Assembly: GCF_003063475.1 (NCBI RefSeq)
Contig: NZ_NESP01000001.1
Span: forward strand, 124,001 to 188,000
DNA: 64,000 nucleotides
DNA from: Limnohabitans curvus
GTDB lineage: Bacteria > Pseudomonadota > Gammaproteobacteria > Burkholderiales > Burkholderiaceae_C
Direction: 5' to 3'
Part shown: positions 54,215 to 62,500 of the stretch, piece after piece
Numbering within the stretch: position 1 is the stretch's first letter
Layout: each line of letters begins with the position of its first letter
The notes under the pieces: model-generated
Database searches by the model: none
Seen by the model: only the letters and a program-made list of their open reading frames with translations
What the model was told of the DNA's origin: nothing
Position numbers and translations under genes: made by a program

Positions 54215-55378
54215 ATGACCACACCGCACCTCGACACCAAGTTTCCCAAAATCGGCACCACCATCTTCACGGTCATGTCGGCGTTGGCCACTGAGAAAAA
54301 TGCCGTCAACCTCGGCCAAGGCTTTCCCGACTTTGACTGCGACCCCAAGCTCGTGGCCTGCGTGAACGACGCCATGACGCACGGCCTCAACCAATACCCG
54401 CCCATGACCGGCGTGCCCGCGCTGCGCGAAGCCGTGGCAGACAAGATTGAGTCGCTCTACCAATACCGCTACGACGCCACCAGCGAAATCACCATCACTG
54501 CAGGTGCGACACAAGCCATCCTCAGCATCATCTTGGCGGTGGTGCGTGCGGGTGACGAAGTCATCGTGCTCGAACCCTGCTACGACAGCTACATCCCCAA
54601 CATCGACATGGCGGGCGGCGTGGCCGTGCGCGTGCCGCTCACGCCAGGCACCTTCCGCCCAGACTTCGACAAAATCGCAGCGGCCATCACACCCAAGACA
54701 CGCGCCATCATCGTCAACAGCCCGCACAACCCCAGCGCCACCGTGTGGACGCGCGAGGAAATGCTCACGCTGCAAGAGCTGCTTGCCCCCACCAACATCG
54801 TGCTGATCAGCGACGAGGTGTACGAGCACATGGTCTACGCGCCGCTGCAACACTTAAGCGCCTCAAGCTTCCCCGGCTTGGCCGAGCGTGCGTTCATCGT
54901 GTCGAGTTTTGGCAAAACCTTCCACGTCACGGGTTGGAAAATTGGCTATGTAGCCGCGCCTGCAGCCTACAGCGCCGAATTTCGCAAGGTGCACCAGTTC
55001 AACGTGTTCACCGTCAACACACCGGTACAACACGGCTTGGCCGCATTCCTGCAAGACCCGCAGCCTTACTTGCAACTGCCCGCCTTTTACGCCGCCAAGC
55101 GCGATCTGTTTCGCCAAGGCTTGGCCCAAACCAAGTTTGAGCTGCTGCCCTCCGAAGGCAGCTACTTTCAGTGCGTGCGCATAGCCAACCTGGGCGTGCC
55201 AGAGAAAGACCTGAGCGAAGCCGACTTCTGCAAATGGCTCACTTCTGAAATTGGCGTGGCCGCCATTCCCCTCTCCGCCTTTTACGCCGATGGGTTTGAC
55301 CAACGCGTGGTGCGCTTTTGCTACGCCAAGAAAGACGAAACTTTGAAATTGGCACTAGGCCGACTGGCTCGCCTGTAA
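54215..55378 (+). CDS. PLP-dependent aminotransferase (YbdL/methionine-aminotransferase-like)
   Basis: 387 residues, aspartate aminotransferase fold I. PLP Lys is in SSFGKTFHVTGWKIGY; other landmarks are NLGQGFPDFDCDP, ATQAILSIILAVVRAGDEV, SPHNPSATVW and DEVYEHMVYAP. The best-known relatives transaminate methionine or kynurenine. It starts 10 bases after cysB and 7 bases before the SenB-like gene, so probably in an operon with the latter. Confidence 0.9.
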   Translation: MTTPHLDTKFPKIGTTIFTVMSALATEKNAVNLGQGFPDFDCDPKLVACVNDAMTHGLNQYPPMTGVPALREAVADKIESLYQYRYDATSEITITAGATQAILSIILAVVRAGDEVIVLEPCYDSYIPNIDMAGGVAVRVPLTPGTFRPDFDKIAAAITPKTRAIIVNSPHNPSATVWTREEMLTLQELLAPTNIVLISDEVYEHMVYAPLQHLSASSFPGLAERAFIVSSFGKTFHVTGWKIGYVAAPAAYSAEFRKVHQFNVFTVNTPVQHGLAAFLQDPQPYLQLPAFYAAKRDLFRQGLAQTKFELLPSEGSYFQCVRIANLGVPEKDLSEADFCKWLTSEIGVAAIPLSAFYADGFDQRVVRFCYAKKDETLKLALGRLARL

Positions 55379-55385
55379 GCACTGC

Positions 55386-56363
55386 ATGCACCTGCCCACT
55401 CTGTGTCTCGTCACGCCAGCCTTGGCTGACGCCAACAACGGCAATTGGCAAACGGCTCAACGCTGGGCCCACATGTTGTCGGCCTCGTTTCAAGTCCGCA
55501 TCAGCCCTGCATGGCCGGATGGCCACGACGCGGATGTGATGCTGGCCTTGCACGCGCGGCGCTCGGCACCATCGGTGGCCGCATGGGCAAGCGCGCATCC
55601 TGAACGCCCTCTGGTGCTGGCCCTCACAGGCACCGATCTGTACAAAGACATTGACCACGATGCCGATGCCCAGCGCTCGCTAGAGCTGGCACACCACCTC
55701 ATCGTCCTGCAAGCGCAAGGCCTGCAAGCGCTGCCCGTCCACCTGCGCCACAAAGCACACATCATTTACCAATCCAGTACGCCGCTACCCGCCGTCGACA
55801 AAACACACGCGCATTTGCGTGTGGTCATGGTGGGACATCTGCGCGATGAAAAATGGCCGCAGGTGCTGTGGCAAACCGCGCAAGCCTTGCGCGCGGACGA
55901 AGGCATTTACATCGACCACATTGGCAAGACCCTAGACCCTGCGTTGGCCAAAGAAGCCCAACACGTGGCCAGCCAATGCCCGCACTACCGCTGGTTGGGC
56001 GAACTGCCCCACAAACAAACACGCCGCAGCATTCAACGCGCGCACGTGTTGGTACACACCAGTCGCCTAGAAGGCGGCGCACACGTCATCATGGAAGCTG
56101 TGCTCAGTGGCACGCCTGTGTTGGCTTCGCGGGTGTCGGGCAATGTGGGCATGCTGGGGGACAACTACCCCGGCTACTTTGAACCCGGCAACGCCACCCA
56201 GCTTGCAGCTCTGCTGCGCGAATGCAAGCAAACCCAAACACATGCGGATGGCTTATTGGCCCAACTGACCCAGGCATGCCAAGCACGTGCCCCCTTGTTT
56301 CAACCCGAGCGCGAACAAGCCAGCCTGTGCGCGCTGCTGACTTCTGCTTTTGACCCCGTATGA
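55386..56363 (+). CDS. senB: SenB-like selenosugar synthase / TIGR04348-type glycosyltransferase
   Basis: 325 residues, GT-B glycosyltransferase. Characteristic strings are LTGTDLYKDIDHDADAQRSLELAHHLIVLQ, IYQSSTPLP, RVVMVGHLRDEKWPQ and LVHTSRLEGGAHVIMEAVLSGTPVLASRVSGNVGMLG. SenB of selenoneine biosynthesis belongs to this family and joins selenophosphate-derived selenium to UDP-GlcNAc. Neither senA nor selD is adjacent here; whether the enzyme uses selenium, or another nucleophile, is therefore uncertain. The stop overlaps the next start. Confidence 0.8.
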   Translation: MHLPTLCLVTPALADANNGNWQTAQRWAHMLSASFQVRISPAWPDGHDADVMLALHARRSAPSVAAWASAHPERPLVLALTGTDLYKDIDHDADAQRSLELAHHLIVLQAQGLQALPVHLRHKAHIIYQSSTPLPAVDKTHAHLRVVMVGHLRDEKWPQVLWQTAQALRADEGIYIDHIGKTLDPALAKEAQHVASQCPHYRWLGELPHKQTRRSIQRAHVLVHTSRLEGGAHVIMEAVLSGTPVLASRVSGNVGMLGDNYPGYFEPGNATQLAALLRECKQTQTHADGLLAQLTQACQARAPLFQPEREQASLCALLTSAFDPV

Positions 56364-57298
56364 CACACCTTCATCGCCGCCAGCTTTTCGCGCTGCTGGC
56401 CAGCGCAGCCCTGCCCTTTGGCTCAGCCGCACAAGCCACCAAAACACAAGGCCGCCTGGTCATCATTGGGGGCGCGGAAGACCGCAAGCAAGACCGCATC
56501 ATCCTGCGCAAGTTTCTTGAACTCAGCGGTGGCCCGAACGCCAAAATTCGTGTCATCAACGCCGCCAGCGGCGTACCCGATGTGGTGTGGGCCAGCTACC
56601 AAGCTGTGTTTCAAGACCTAGGTGCGCTCAACTGCGAGGTGGTGCCCATGCTCACCCGCGACGATGCATCTGAGCCCAACGTGGTCAGCCAACTGGCAGA
56701 GGCTGATGGCATTTTCATCACAGGTGGCGATCAAAACCGACTCATGCAATGTCTGTGGGAGTCCCCTGCCGCACAAGCCATGCACCGAGCCTTTCATCTG
56801 AACAACACCTGCATTGCAGGCACCAGTGCAGGCGCAGCCGTCATGTCGCGCCACATGTTGGCCCAAGGCACGCCCACCCCCACACCAGAAAAAGATGGGG
56901 TATCCATGGACATCGGCCTAAGCTTCATGCCCAACGCCATCGTGGACCAACACTTCTCGCAGCGCCATCGCCTGAGCCGTTTGCTCTCGGCCTTGGCACA
57001 ACGCCCAGACCTCTTAGGTGTCGGCATTGACGAAGACACAGCGTTGGTCATCGAGCCCAACCAATCGGTCGAAATTGTGGGACGTGGCGCCGTCACGCTG
57101 GTCGACCCGCGCCGCATGCGCAGCAACTTTGACAACGCGGATGGTGGCGACAAACTCGAAATGCTTGGGCTGCAACTGCATGTGCTGCCCGCAGGCAATC
57201 GTTACGTATTGCCCAGCAACCCCAAGAACCGCAAACAACCTGTGCTGCTGTGGGATGCACTCTCGATGCTGGCCAAAACAGGGCCCATGCGCGGTTAA
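56360..57298 (+). CDS. Cyanophycinase-like peptidase, exported
   Basis: 312 residues. N-terminal signal peptide with twin Arg (HRRQLFALLASAALPFGSAAQA), then a serine-peptidase S51 domain: LVIIGGAEDRKQDR, GIFITGGDQNRLM and the nucleophile loop IAGTSAGAAVMS. Cyanophycinase cleaves cyanophycin into beta-Asp-Arg dipeptides. An extracellular or periplasmic location suggests use of external polymer. Its ATG overlaps the SenB-like stop, so they are one transcript. No cyanophycin synthetase is in the window. Confidence 0.88.
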   Translation: MTHLHRRQLFALLASAALPFGSAAQATKTQGRLVIIGGAEDRKQDRIILRKFLELSGGPNAKIRVINAASGVPDVVWASYQAVFQDLGALNCEVVPMLTRDDASEPNVVSQLAEADGIFITGGDQNRLMQCLWESPAAQAMHRAFHLNNTCIAGTSAGAAVMSRHMLAQGTPTPTPEKDGVSMDIGLSFMPNAIVDQHFSQRHRLSRLLSALAQRPDLLGVGIDEDTALVIEPNQSVEIVGRGAVTLVDPRRMRSNFDNADGGDKLEMLGLQLHVLPAGNRYVLPSNPKNRKQPVLLWDALSMLAKTGPMRG

Positions 57299-57306
57299 AC
57301 ATCGTC

Positions 57307-58230
57307 ATGCAAGCCCTCCTCAACGCCATCGCCACGATGGCACTCTCGAGCGACGCACACCGCGTGTTTCATGGCCGAGGCGGTTTGCACCCAGGCTGTG
57401 AGCATTGGGTGCTCGACGCTTTCCCGCCCGTGCTCGTGCTCACCAGCTTCAAACCCACCACCGACGATGAACTGGCCGCTGTTCATGCCGCCTTGCAAGC
57501 ACGCTGGGCACACATCGCTCCCGAGCAGCCCCTCAACTGGGTGTTTCAGTGCCGCCATGAAAGCCAAACCGAAACGCGGCTGATGAGCGGCGCAGTCCCC
57601 GAACCCCATGCGGTCACCGAGCAAGGCGCACGCTTTCGGGTCCATGTGCTCAAAGGCCAAAACCACGGCCTGTTTCTCGACATGGCCGAAGGCCGCCGCT
57701 GGGTACGCCACCATGTGGCCGCCCACCCCAAACTCAAAGTGCTCAACCTGTTTGCCTACACCTGCGCCTTCTCTGTCGTGGCACAACAGGCCGGCGCCAA
57801 ACACGTGGTGAACGTGGACATGAGCCACGGCGCCATGGCCACAGGCCAGCAAAACCACCAGCTCAACGGCCTCAACTCGGGTGCGAGTTTTTTAGCGCAC
57901 GACATTTTCAAAACCTGGGGCAAGATCACACGCAGTGGCCCCTACGGACTCGTCATCGTGGACCCGCCCAGCTACCAAAAAGGCAGCTTTGTGGCTACCA
58001 AAGATTACGCCCGCCTCATGCGCCGTTTGCCAGAACTATTAGCACCTGGCGGACACGCCTTGTTGTGCCTCAACGCCCCCGAACTGGGCCTCTCTTTTTT
58101 GCAAGACCAAATGCAAGAACTCGCGCCAGAACTTGTGTTTGAACAACGCGTCCCCAACCCCGCAGTGTTTGCCGATGTGTCGCCCGAACGCGCGCTCAAA
58201 GTGCTGGTGTACAAGGCCCCTGATCTATGA
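57307..58230 (+). CDS. Class I SAM-dependent (RlmI/RsmC-like) methyltransferase
   Basis: 307 residues. SAM motif I NLFAYTCAFSVVAQQAGAKHVVNVDMS, acidic DIFKTWG, and the catalytic-type motif DPPSYQKGSF with Cys further on (LLCLN). This resembles 23S rRNA (cytosine) methyltransferases RlmI/RlmL halves without the N-terminal PUA domain. Target is not certain. The ATG at 57307 is 8 bases after the cyanophycinase stop. Its end overlaps the YkgJ-family start (ATGA). Confidence 0.85.
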   Translation: MQALLNAIATMALSSDAHRVFHGRGGLHPGCEHWVLDAFPPVLVLTSFKPTTDDELAAVHAALQARWAHIAPEQPLNWVFQCRHESQTETRLMSGAVPEPHAVTEQGARFRVHVLKGQNHGLFLDMAEGRRWVRHHVAAHPKLKVLNLFAYTCAFSVVAQQAGAKHVVNVDMSHGAMATGQQNHQLNGLNSGASFLAHDIFKTWGKITRSGPYGLVIVDPPSYQKGSFVATKDYARLMRRLPELLAPGGHALLCLNAPELGLSFLQDQMQELAPELVFEQRVPNPAVFADVSPERALKVLVYKAPDL

Positions 58231-58631
58231 GATCGCCCATTTCAGTGGTCGATGTGGACCGCCCAGAAACCTGGACACGCTATCGCAATGGCCTGTGCGA
58301 CACCTGCGCTGCCAACTGCTGCACCATGCCCGTCGAAGTCAAGCTGCCAGACTTGGTGCGCTTAGAACTGGTCGACCCTTTTGAAGCCGAACACGAAGAA
58401 CCCAAACAAATCGCCAAACGCTTAAGCAAGGCAGGTCTGATTGAGCACTTCAATTTCAAGAACAGCATCTTCACCCTCGCCCGCCGTGCCAGCGGCGACT
58501 GCCAATTCTTAGATGCCCAAACCCGCCGCTGTACCGTTTACGACAAACGCCCCAACACCTGCCGACTGCACCCGCAAGTGGGACCAAGGCCGAATCACTG
58601 TCCGTTTGGGGCGGTGAAAAAAACGCGTTAA
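58227..58631 (+). CDS. YkgJ-family cysteine cluster protein
   Basis: 134 residues. Cys cluster GLCDTCAANCCTMPVEV, then GDCQFLDAQTRRCTVYDKRPNTCR and HPQVGPRPNHCPF, the usual CxxCC...C...C...CR pattern of the UPF0153/YkgJ family, thought to bind zinc or an Fe-S cluster. Function unknown. Coupled to the methyltransferase by a 4-base overlap. Confidence 0.9.
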   Translation: MRSPISVVDVDRPETWTRYRNGLCDTCAANCCTMPVEVKLPDLVRLELVDPFEAEHEEPKQIAKRLSKAGLIEHFNFKNSIFTLARRASGDCQFLDAQTRRCTVYDKRPNTCRLHPQVGPRPNHCPFGAVKKTR

Positions 58632-58752
58632 CAACCTAACTGCAGAACAACGCGATAGCCCACCTTGGCACTATGTGCAGCAGGCAGAAAACGTGTTGTA
58701 CGAGTAGCAAGGCAAAGGGGCGCATTTGGTCGAGTTGTTGGACTATGCACGG

Positions 58753-59109
58753 TTAAGACCTTTGGGCGAGGCATCGTTGCAGCAGCGGTTGATTAACTAC
58801 TCGAGCCACCGCTAACATCCGCACCGCCTTGAGGCTGTCTTTCATTTCCAACTGCGCCACTTTCAAATCGAAGGTGGCTTGCAAGTTCAGCCAGTATTGG
58901 GGCGTTTGGCCTAAAGCACGGCCCAAACGCAAAGCCATCTCAGCAGTCACAGGACGGTCGCCTTTGAGCAGATGTGACACACGCATGGGTGACACGCCAA
59001 TGGCCTCGGCAAACGACGCTTGGGTCATGCCCAGTTCGTCCAATGCTTCGCGCAAAAATTCACCAGGGTGAATGGCGGGCAAACCGTTCTTTGGTTTTAG
59101 GGCAGTCAT
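58753..59109 (-). CDS. higA: HigA-family antitoxin (HTH, XRE)
   Basis: 118 residues. HPGEFLREALDELGMTQASFAEAIGVSPMRVSHLLKGDRPVTAEMALRLGRALG is the HigA HTH (landmarks HPGEFL, MTQASFAEAIGV, ISHLL-like VSHLLKG). It should bind the HigB toxin and the operator upstream of higB. The ATG at 59109 has GAGGAG 8 bases upstream; an ATG at 59115 is too close to the site. The stop of higB lies 12 bases before it. Confidence 0.95.
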   Translation of the reverse strand: MTALKPKNGLPAIHPGEFLREALDELGMTQASFAEAIGVSPMRVSHLLKGDRPVTAEMALRLGRALGQTPQYWLNLQATFDLKVAQLEMKDSLKAVRMLAVARVVNQPLLQRCLAQRS

Positions 59110-59121
59110 CGTCATTACTCC

Positions 59122-59403
59122 TCAGTGGTAATCCACAATTTCAACATCATGGGCATGACCCCGCTCAAACCGAAAGCACAAACGCCAACGGTCATTGATG
59201 CGCACACTCCACTTGCCCTGTAAATTCCCCGTCAATGCTTCCAATCGGTTTGACGGAGGCATTCGCAGGTCATCCACTTCGGTGGCTGCATGCAGCTGAG
59301 CCAATCGCATCACTGCACGTTTGAGTATTTCTGGCGGAAGACGGCGTGACCTACCTGTGGCGAACAGTTTTTCAGTTTCGTCGTTGGCGAAGTGTTGAAT
59401 CAT
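59122..59403 (-). CDS. higB: HigB-like mRNA-interferase toxin
   Basis: 93 residues, RelE/ParE-like fold. MIQHFANDETEKLFATGRSRRLPPEILKRAVMRLAQLHAATEVDDLRMPPSNRLEAL is recognisable by TEKLF, RLPPEI, DDLRMPPSNRLEAL and SVRINDRWRLCFRF. HigB cleaves mRNA at the ribosome. The toxin comes first, as is usual in higBA. The ATG lies only about 6 bases after the inferred transcription start, so this could be leaderless. Confidence 0.93.
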   Translation of the reverse strand: MIQHFANDETEKLFATGRSRRLPPEILKRAVMRLAQLHAATEVDDLRMPPSNRLEALTGNLQGKWSVRINDRWRLCFRFERGHAHDVEIVDYH

Positions 59404-59415
59404 CCACTGGCTCGC

Positions 59416-59444
59416 AGTATAAACAATTTGTTTATAAAAAGCAA
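59416..59444 (-). promoter_or_regulatory. higBA promoter with perfect palindromic operator
   Basis: On the minus strand TTGCTT (59444-59439) and TATACT (59421-59416) form -35 and -10 with a 17-base spacer. The perfect 9-bp inverted repeat TATAAACAA T TTGTTTATA (59418-59436) lies across the spacer and the -10, so HigA binding would block the polymerase. Confidence 0.8.
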
Positions 59445-59535
59445 GGCAACATTTGACTTGCTGGGCAAGACATCAGCTTAGATAAGTCGCCAAATTAATT
59501 GAGCAAGTTGAGCTTCAGCAATGCGTTTTACAAAC

Positions 59536-62500
59536 TCAATAACTCAAGTGCTGCCAAGCCTTATCCAGCCGCTTGACACTCACCGGCTGCGGCGTGCGCA
59601 GCTCTTGCGCGAAGAAGCTCACGCGCAGCTCTTCCAGTAACCACCTGAACTCTTGCATGCGCGCATCGGTCACGCCTTTGCGCTCGGCCACCAAGCGCCA
59701 ATACTTTTGCTCCAGCGGTTTGAGTTCGGCCAGTTTGGCGGCGTCGCGTGCGGGGTCGGCGCGCAGTTTATCGAGGCGCAGCACCACGGCCTTGAGGTAG
59801 CGGGCGAAGTGTTGCAGTTGGGCAAATGGGGTGTCGGTGATGAAGCGTTTGCCCACCAAGCGTTGCAGTTGCTGGGCGGCGTCGGCCACGCTGTCGGGGC
59901 TGATTTTGGTGTCTTTGACTTTGCGGTTGGCCGCGGCAAACTCGGTCAACACGGTGGCGGCCAAGCGGGCCACTTCGTTGGCAATGAGGGTGAGTCGGCC
60001 ACGGCCTTCGTCGAGGCGGCGTTTGAAATCGGCCTCGCTTGTTGGGAGTGGGTCGAGCAAGAAGGCTCGGTCCAAGGCCACGTCCAAAATTTGTTGTTTC
60101 AACTCTTCGGCAGTGCCGCCGCCTGAGCCGTCAGGCGACTTGCCGACCATCATGTACGCGACCGACATTTTTTGCAGGTCGGGCAAGTTTTTCTCCAAGT
60201 ACTTGAGCGCGTCTTTGATCTGCATGGCAAACAAGCGACGAAGGCCCGCGCGGTGTTTGGTGGCGGCCACTTCGGGCTCGTCAAACACCTCGATGGACAC
60301 GGCATCGCCCACATCCACCAAGGCCGGAAAGCCAATGAGGGTTTGGTTGCCTTTGGTGATCTCCATCAACTCGGGCAGCTCGCCAAAAGTCCAGCTGGTG
60401 TAACGCTGAGCAGCAGACGCAGCAACAGACGCCACACGACCAGAAGGTGTTGGCTGATGGGGAGCCGCGGGTGACGATTTCTGTGAGGCATGAGGAACCC
60501 GCGGCTCCCCATCAGCCAACGCCGCAGCTCCGTCAACGCCCGCACCAGCACTCAAAGTGCCCACACCTTTCAAAGCCGCCAACGCCTGAAACGCGCCACG
60601 CGCTTGGCTGCCCAACTCGGCTTTCAACGCGCCCAAGTTGCGGCCGTGGCCCAACTGACGCCCGTGTTCGTCCACCACCCGAAAGTTCATGAACAGGTGC
60701 GGGGCCAGCATGTCGAGTTTGAAGTCGGCGCGCTTCACGTCCACTTGGGTGGCGTCGCGCACCAGCTTGAGCAAGGCGTCCACCAACGGGCCAGCGCCAA
60801 ACGCCACGTCAGACGACAAGGCCTCGGTCAAGCGGGCGGCGCTGTCAGGCAAAGGCACCAAACGCGAGCGGGGCCGTTGGTGCAGGGTTTTGAGCAAGGC
60901 ATGAATTTTTTGGTTCAGCATGCCCGGCACCAGCCACTCGGCGCGCTCTTCGCTCACTTGGTTCAGCACAAACAACGGCACGGTCACGGTCAGGCCATCT
61001 TTGGCGTCGCCGGGTTCGTGCAAATAGTCGGCCGCGCAGTCCACACCGCCAAGGCGCAGCGTCTTCGGAAACGCTTGCGTGGTGATGCCTGCGGCTTGGT
61101 GACGCATCAGCTCTTCGCGGGTGAGGTGCAGCAGTTTGGGCTGGCGTTTCACCTCGTCGCGGTACCAAGTTTCCAGCGTCACCAAGCCGCACACCTCGGC
61201 GGGCAACTGCTGGTCGTAAAAGGCGTAAATCAGCGCGTCGTCGACCAACACGTCTTGGCGGCGCGACTTGTGTTCCAGCTCTTCCACTTGCGCAATGAGC
61301 TTTTGATTGGCCGCCAAGAACGGCAGCTTGGTGTCGAGCTCGCCCGCCACCAAGGCTTCGCGAATGAAGATTTCGCGGGCACCCGCCAAGTCCACTTTGC
61401 TGTAGCTGACGCGGCGGCCGTTGTAGGCCACCAAGCCGTACAAGGTGGCGCGTTCTAGCGCTTTGACTTCGCCCGCTTTCTTTTCCCAATGCGGGTCGAG
61501 CAATTGCTTTTTCAGCAAATGGCTGCCCACTTGCTCCAACCACTGCGGCTCGATGGCGGCAATGCCACGGCCAAACAAACGCGTGGTCTCGACCAACTCG
61601 GCCACCACCACCCAGCGCCCAGGCTTCTTGCGCAAATGCGCGCCAGGGTGCGGGTAAAACTTGATGCTGCGTGCGCCCAGATATTCGTTGCTGCTGGTTT
61701 GTCCCGCAGCGGGTTCGAGCTTGCAGCCCACGTTGCCCAGCAGGCCTGCCAGCATGGACAAATGCAATTGCTCGTAGCTGGCGGGCAAGGTGTTCAGGCG
61801 CCACTTGTGCTCCGTCACCACGGTCAGCAACTGCGAGTGGGTGTCGCGCCATTCGCGCACACGACGCACGTTGATGAAGTTTTGGCGCAACAGCGCTTCG
61901 TATTGGCGGTTGCTCAGCTTGTGCTCGTTATTTTTGCCACCGCGTGAGTTTTCGAGCCATTTCCAGAGGTTGAGGTAGCCGCTGAATTCGCTGCGGTCGT
62001 CGTCAAACTTGGCGTGGGCTTGATCGGCAGCGGCTTGCGCTTCCATCGGGCGGTCGCGCACGTCTTGCACGCTCAAGGCCGAGGCGATGACCAAGACTTC
62101 GTCTAAGGCGTTGCGGTCACGCGCTTCCAAAATCATGCGGCCCACGCGGGGGTCGAGGGGCAATTTGGACAGCTCGCGGCCCATGGGCGTGAGTTCGTTG
62201 TCGTCGTCCACCGCGCCGAGTTCGCTCAAGAGTTGGTAACCGTCGGCGATGGCTTTGGGGCGCGGCGCCTCCAAGAACGGGAACTGCTCCACGTTGCCCA
62301 AGTGCAGCGCCTTCATGCGCAAGATCACCCCCGCCAGCGATGAACGCAAAATTTCGGGGTCGGTAAAGCGCGAACGGCCGTTGAAGTCCACCTCGTCGTA
62401 CAGGCGAATGCAAATGCCGTTGGCCACGCGGCCGCATCGGCCTGCGCGTTGGTTGGCGGCGGCTTGGCTGATGGGCTCGACCATCAACTGCTCCACCTTG

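Noticed and set aside
60490-61458. A 322-residue open frame on the plus strand inside hrpA
   Set aside because: Opposite strand of the HrpA coding region; no recognisable domain.
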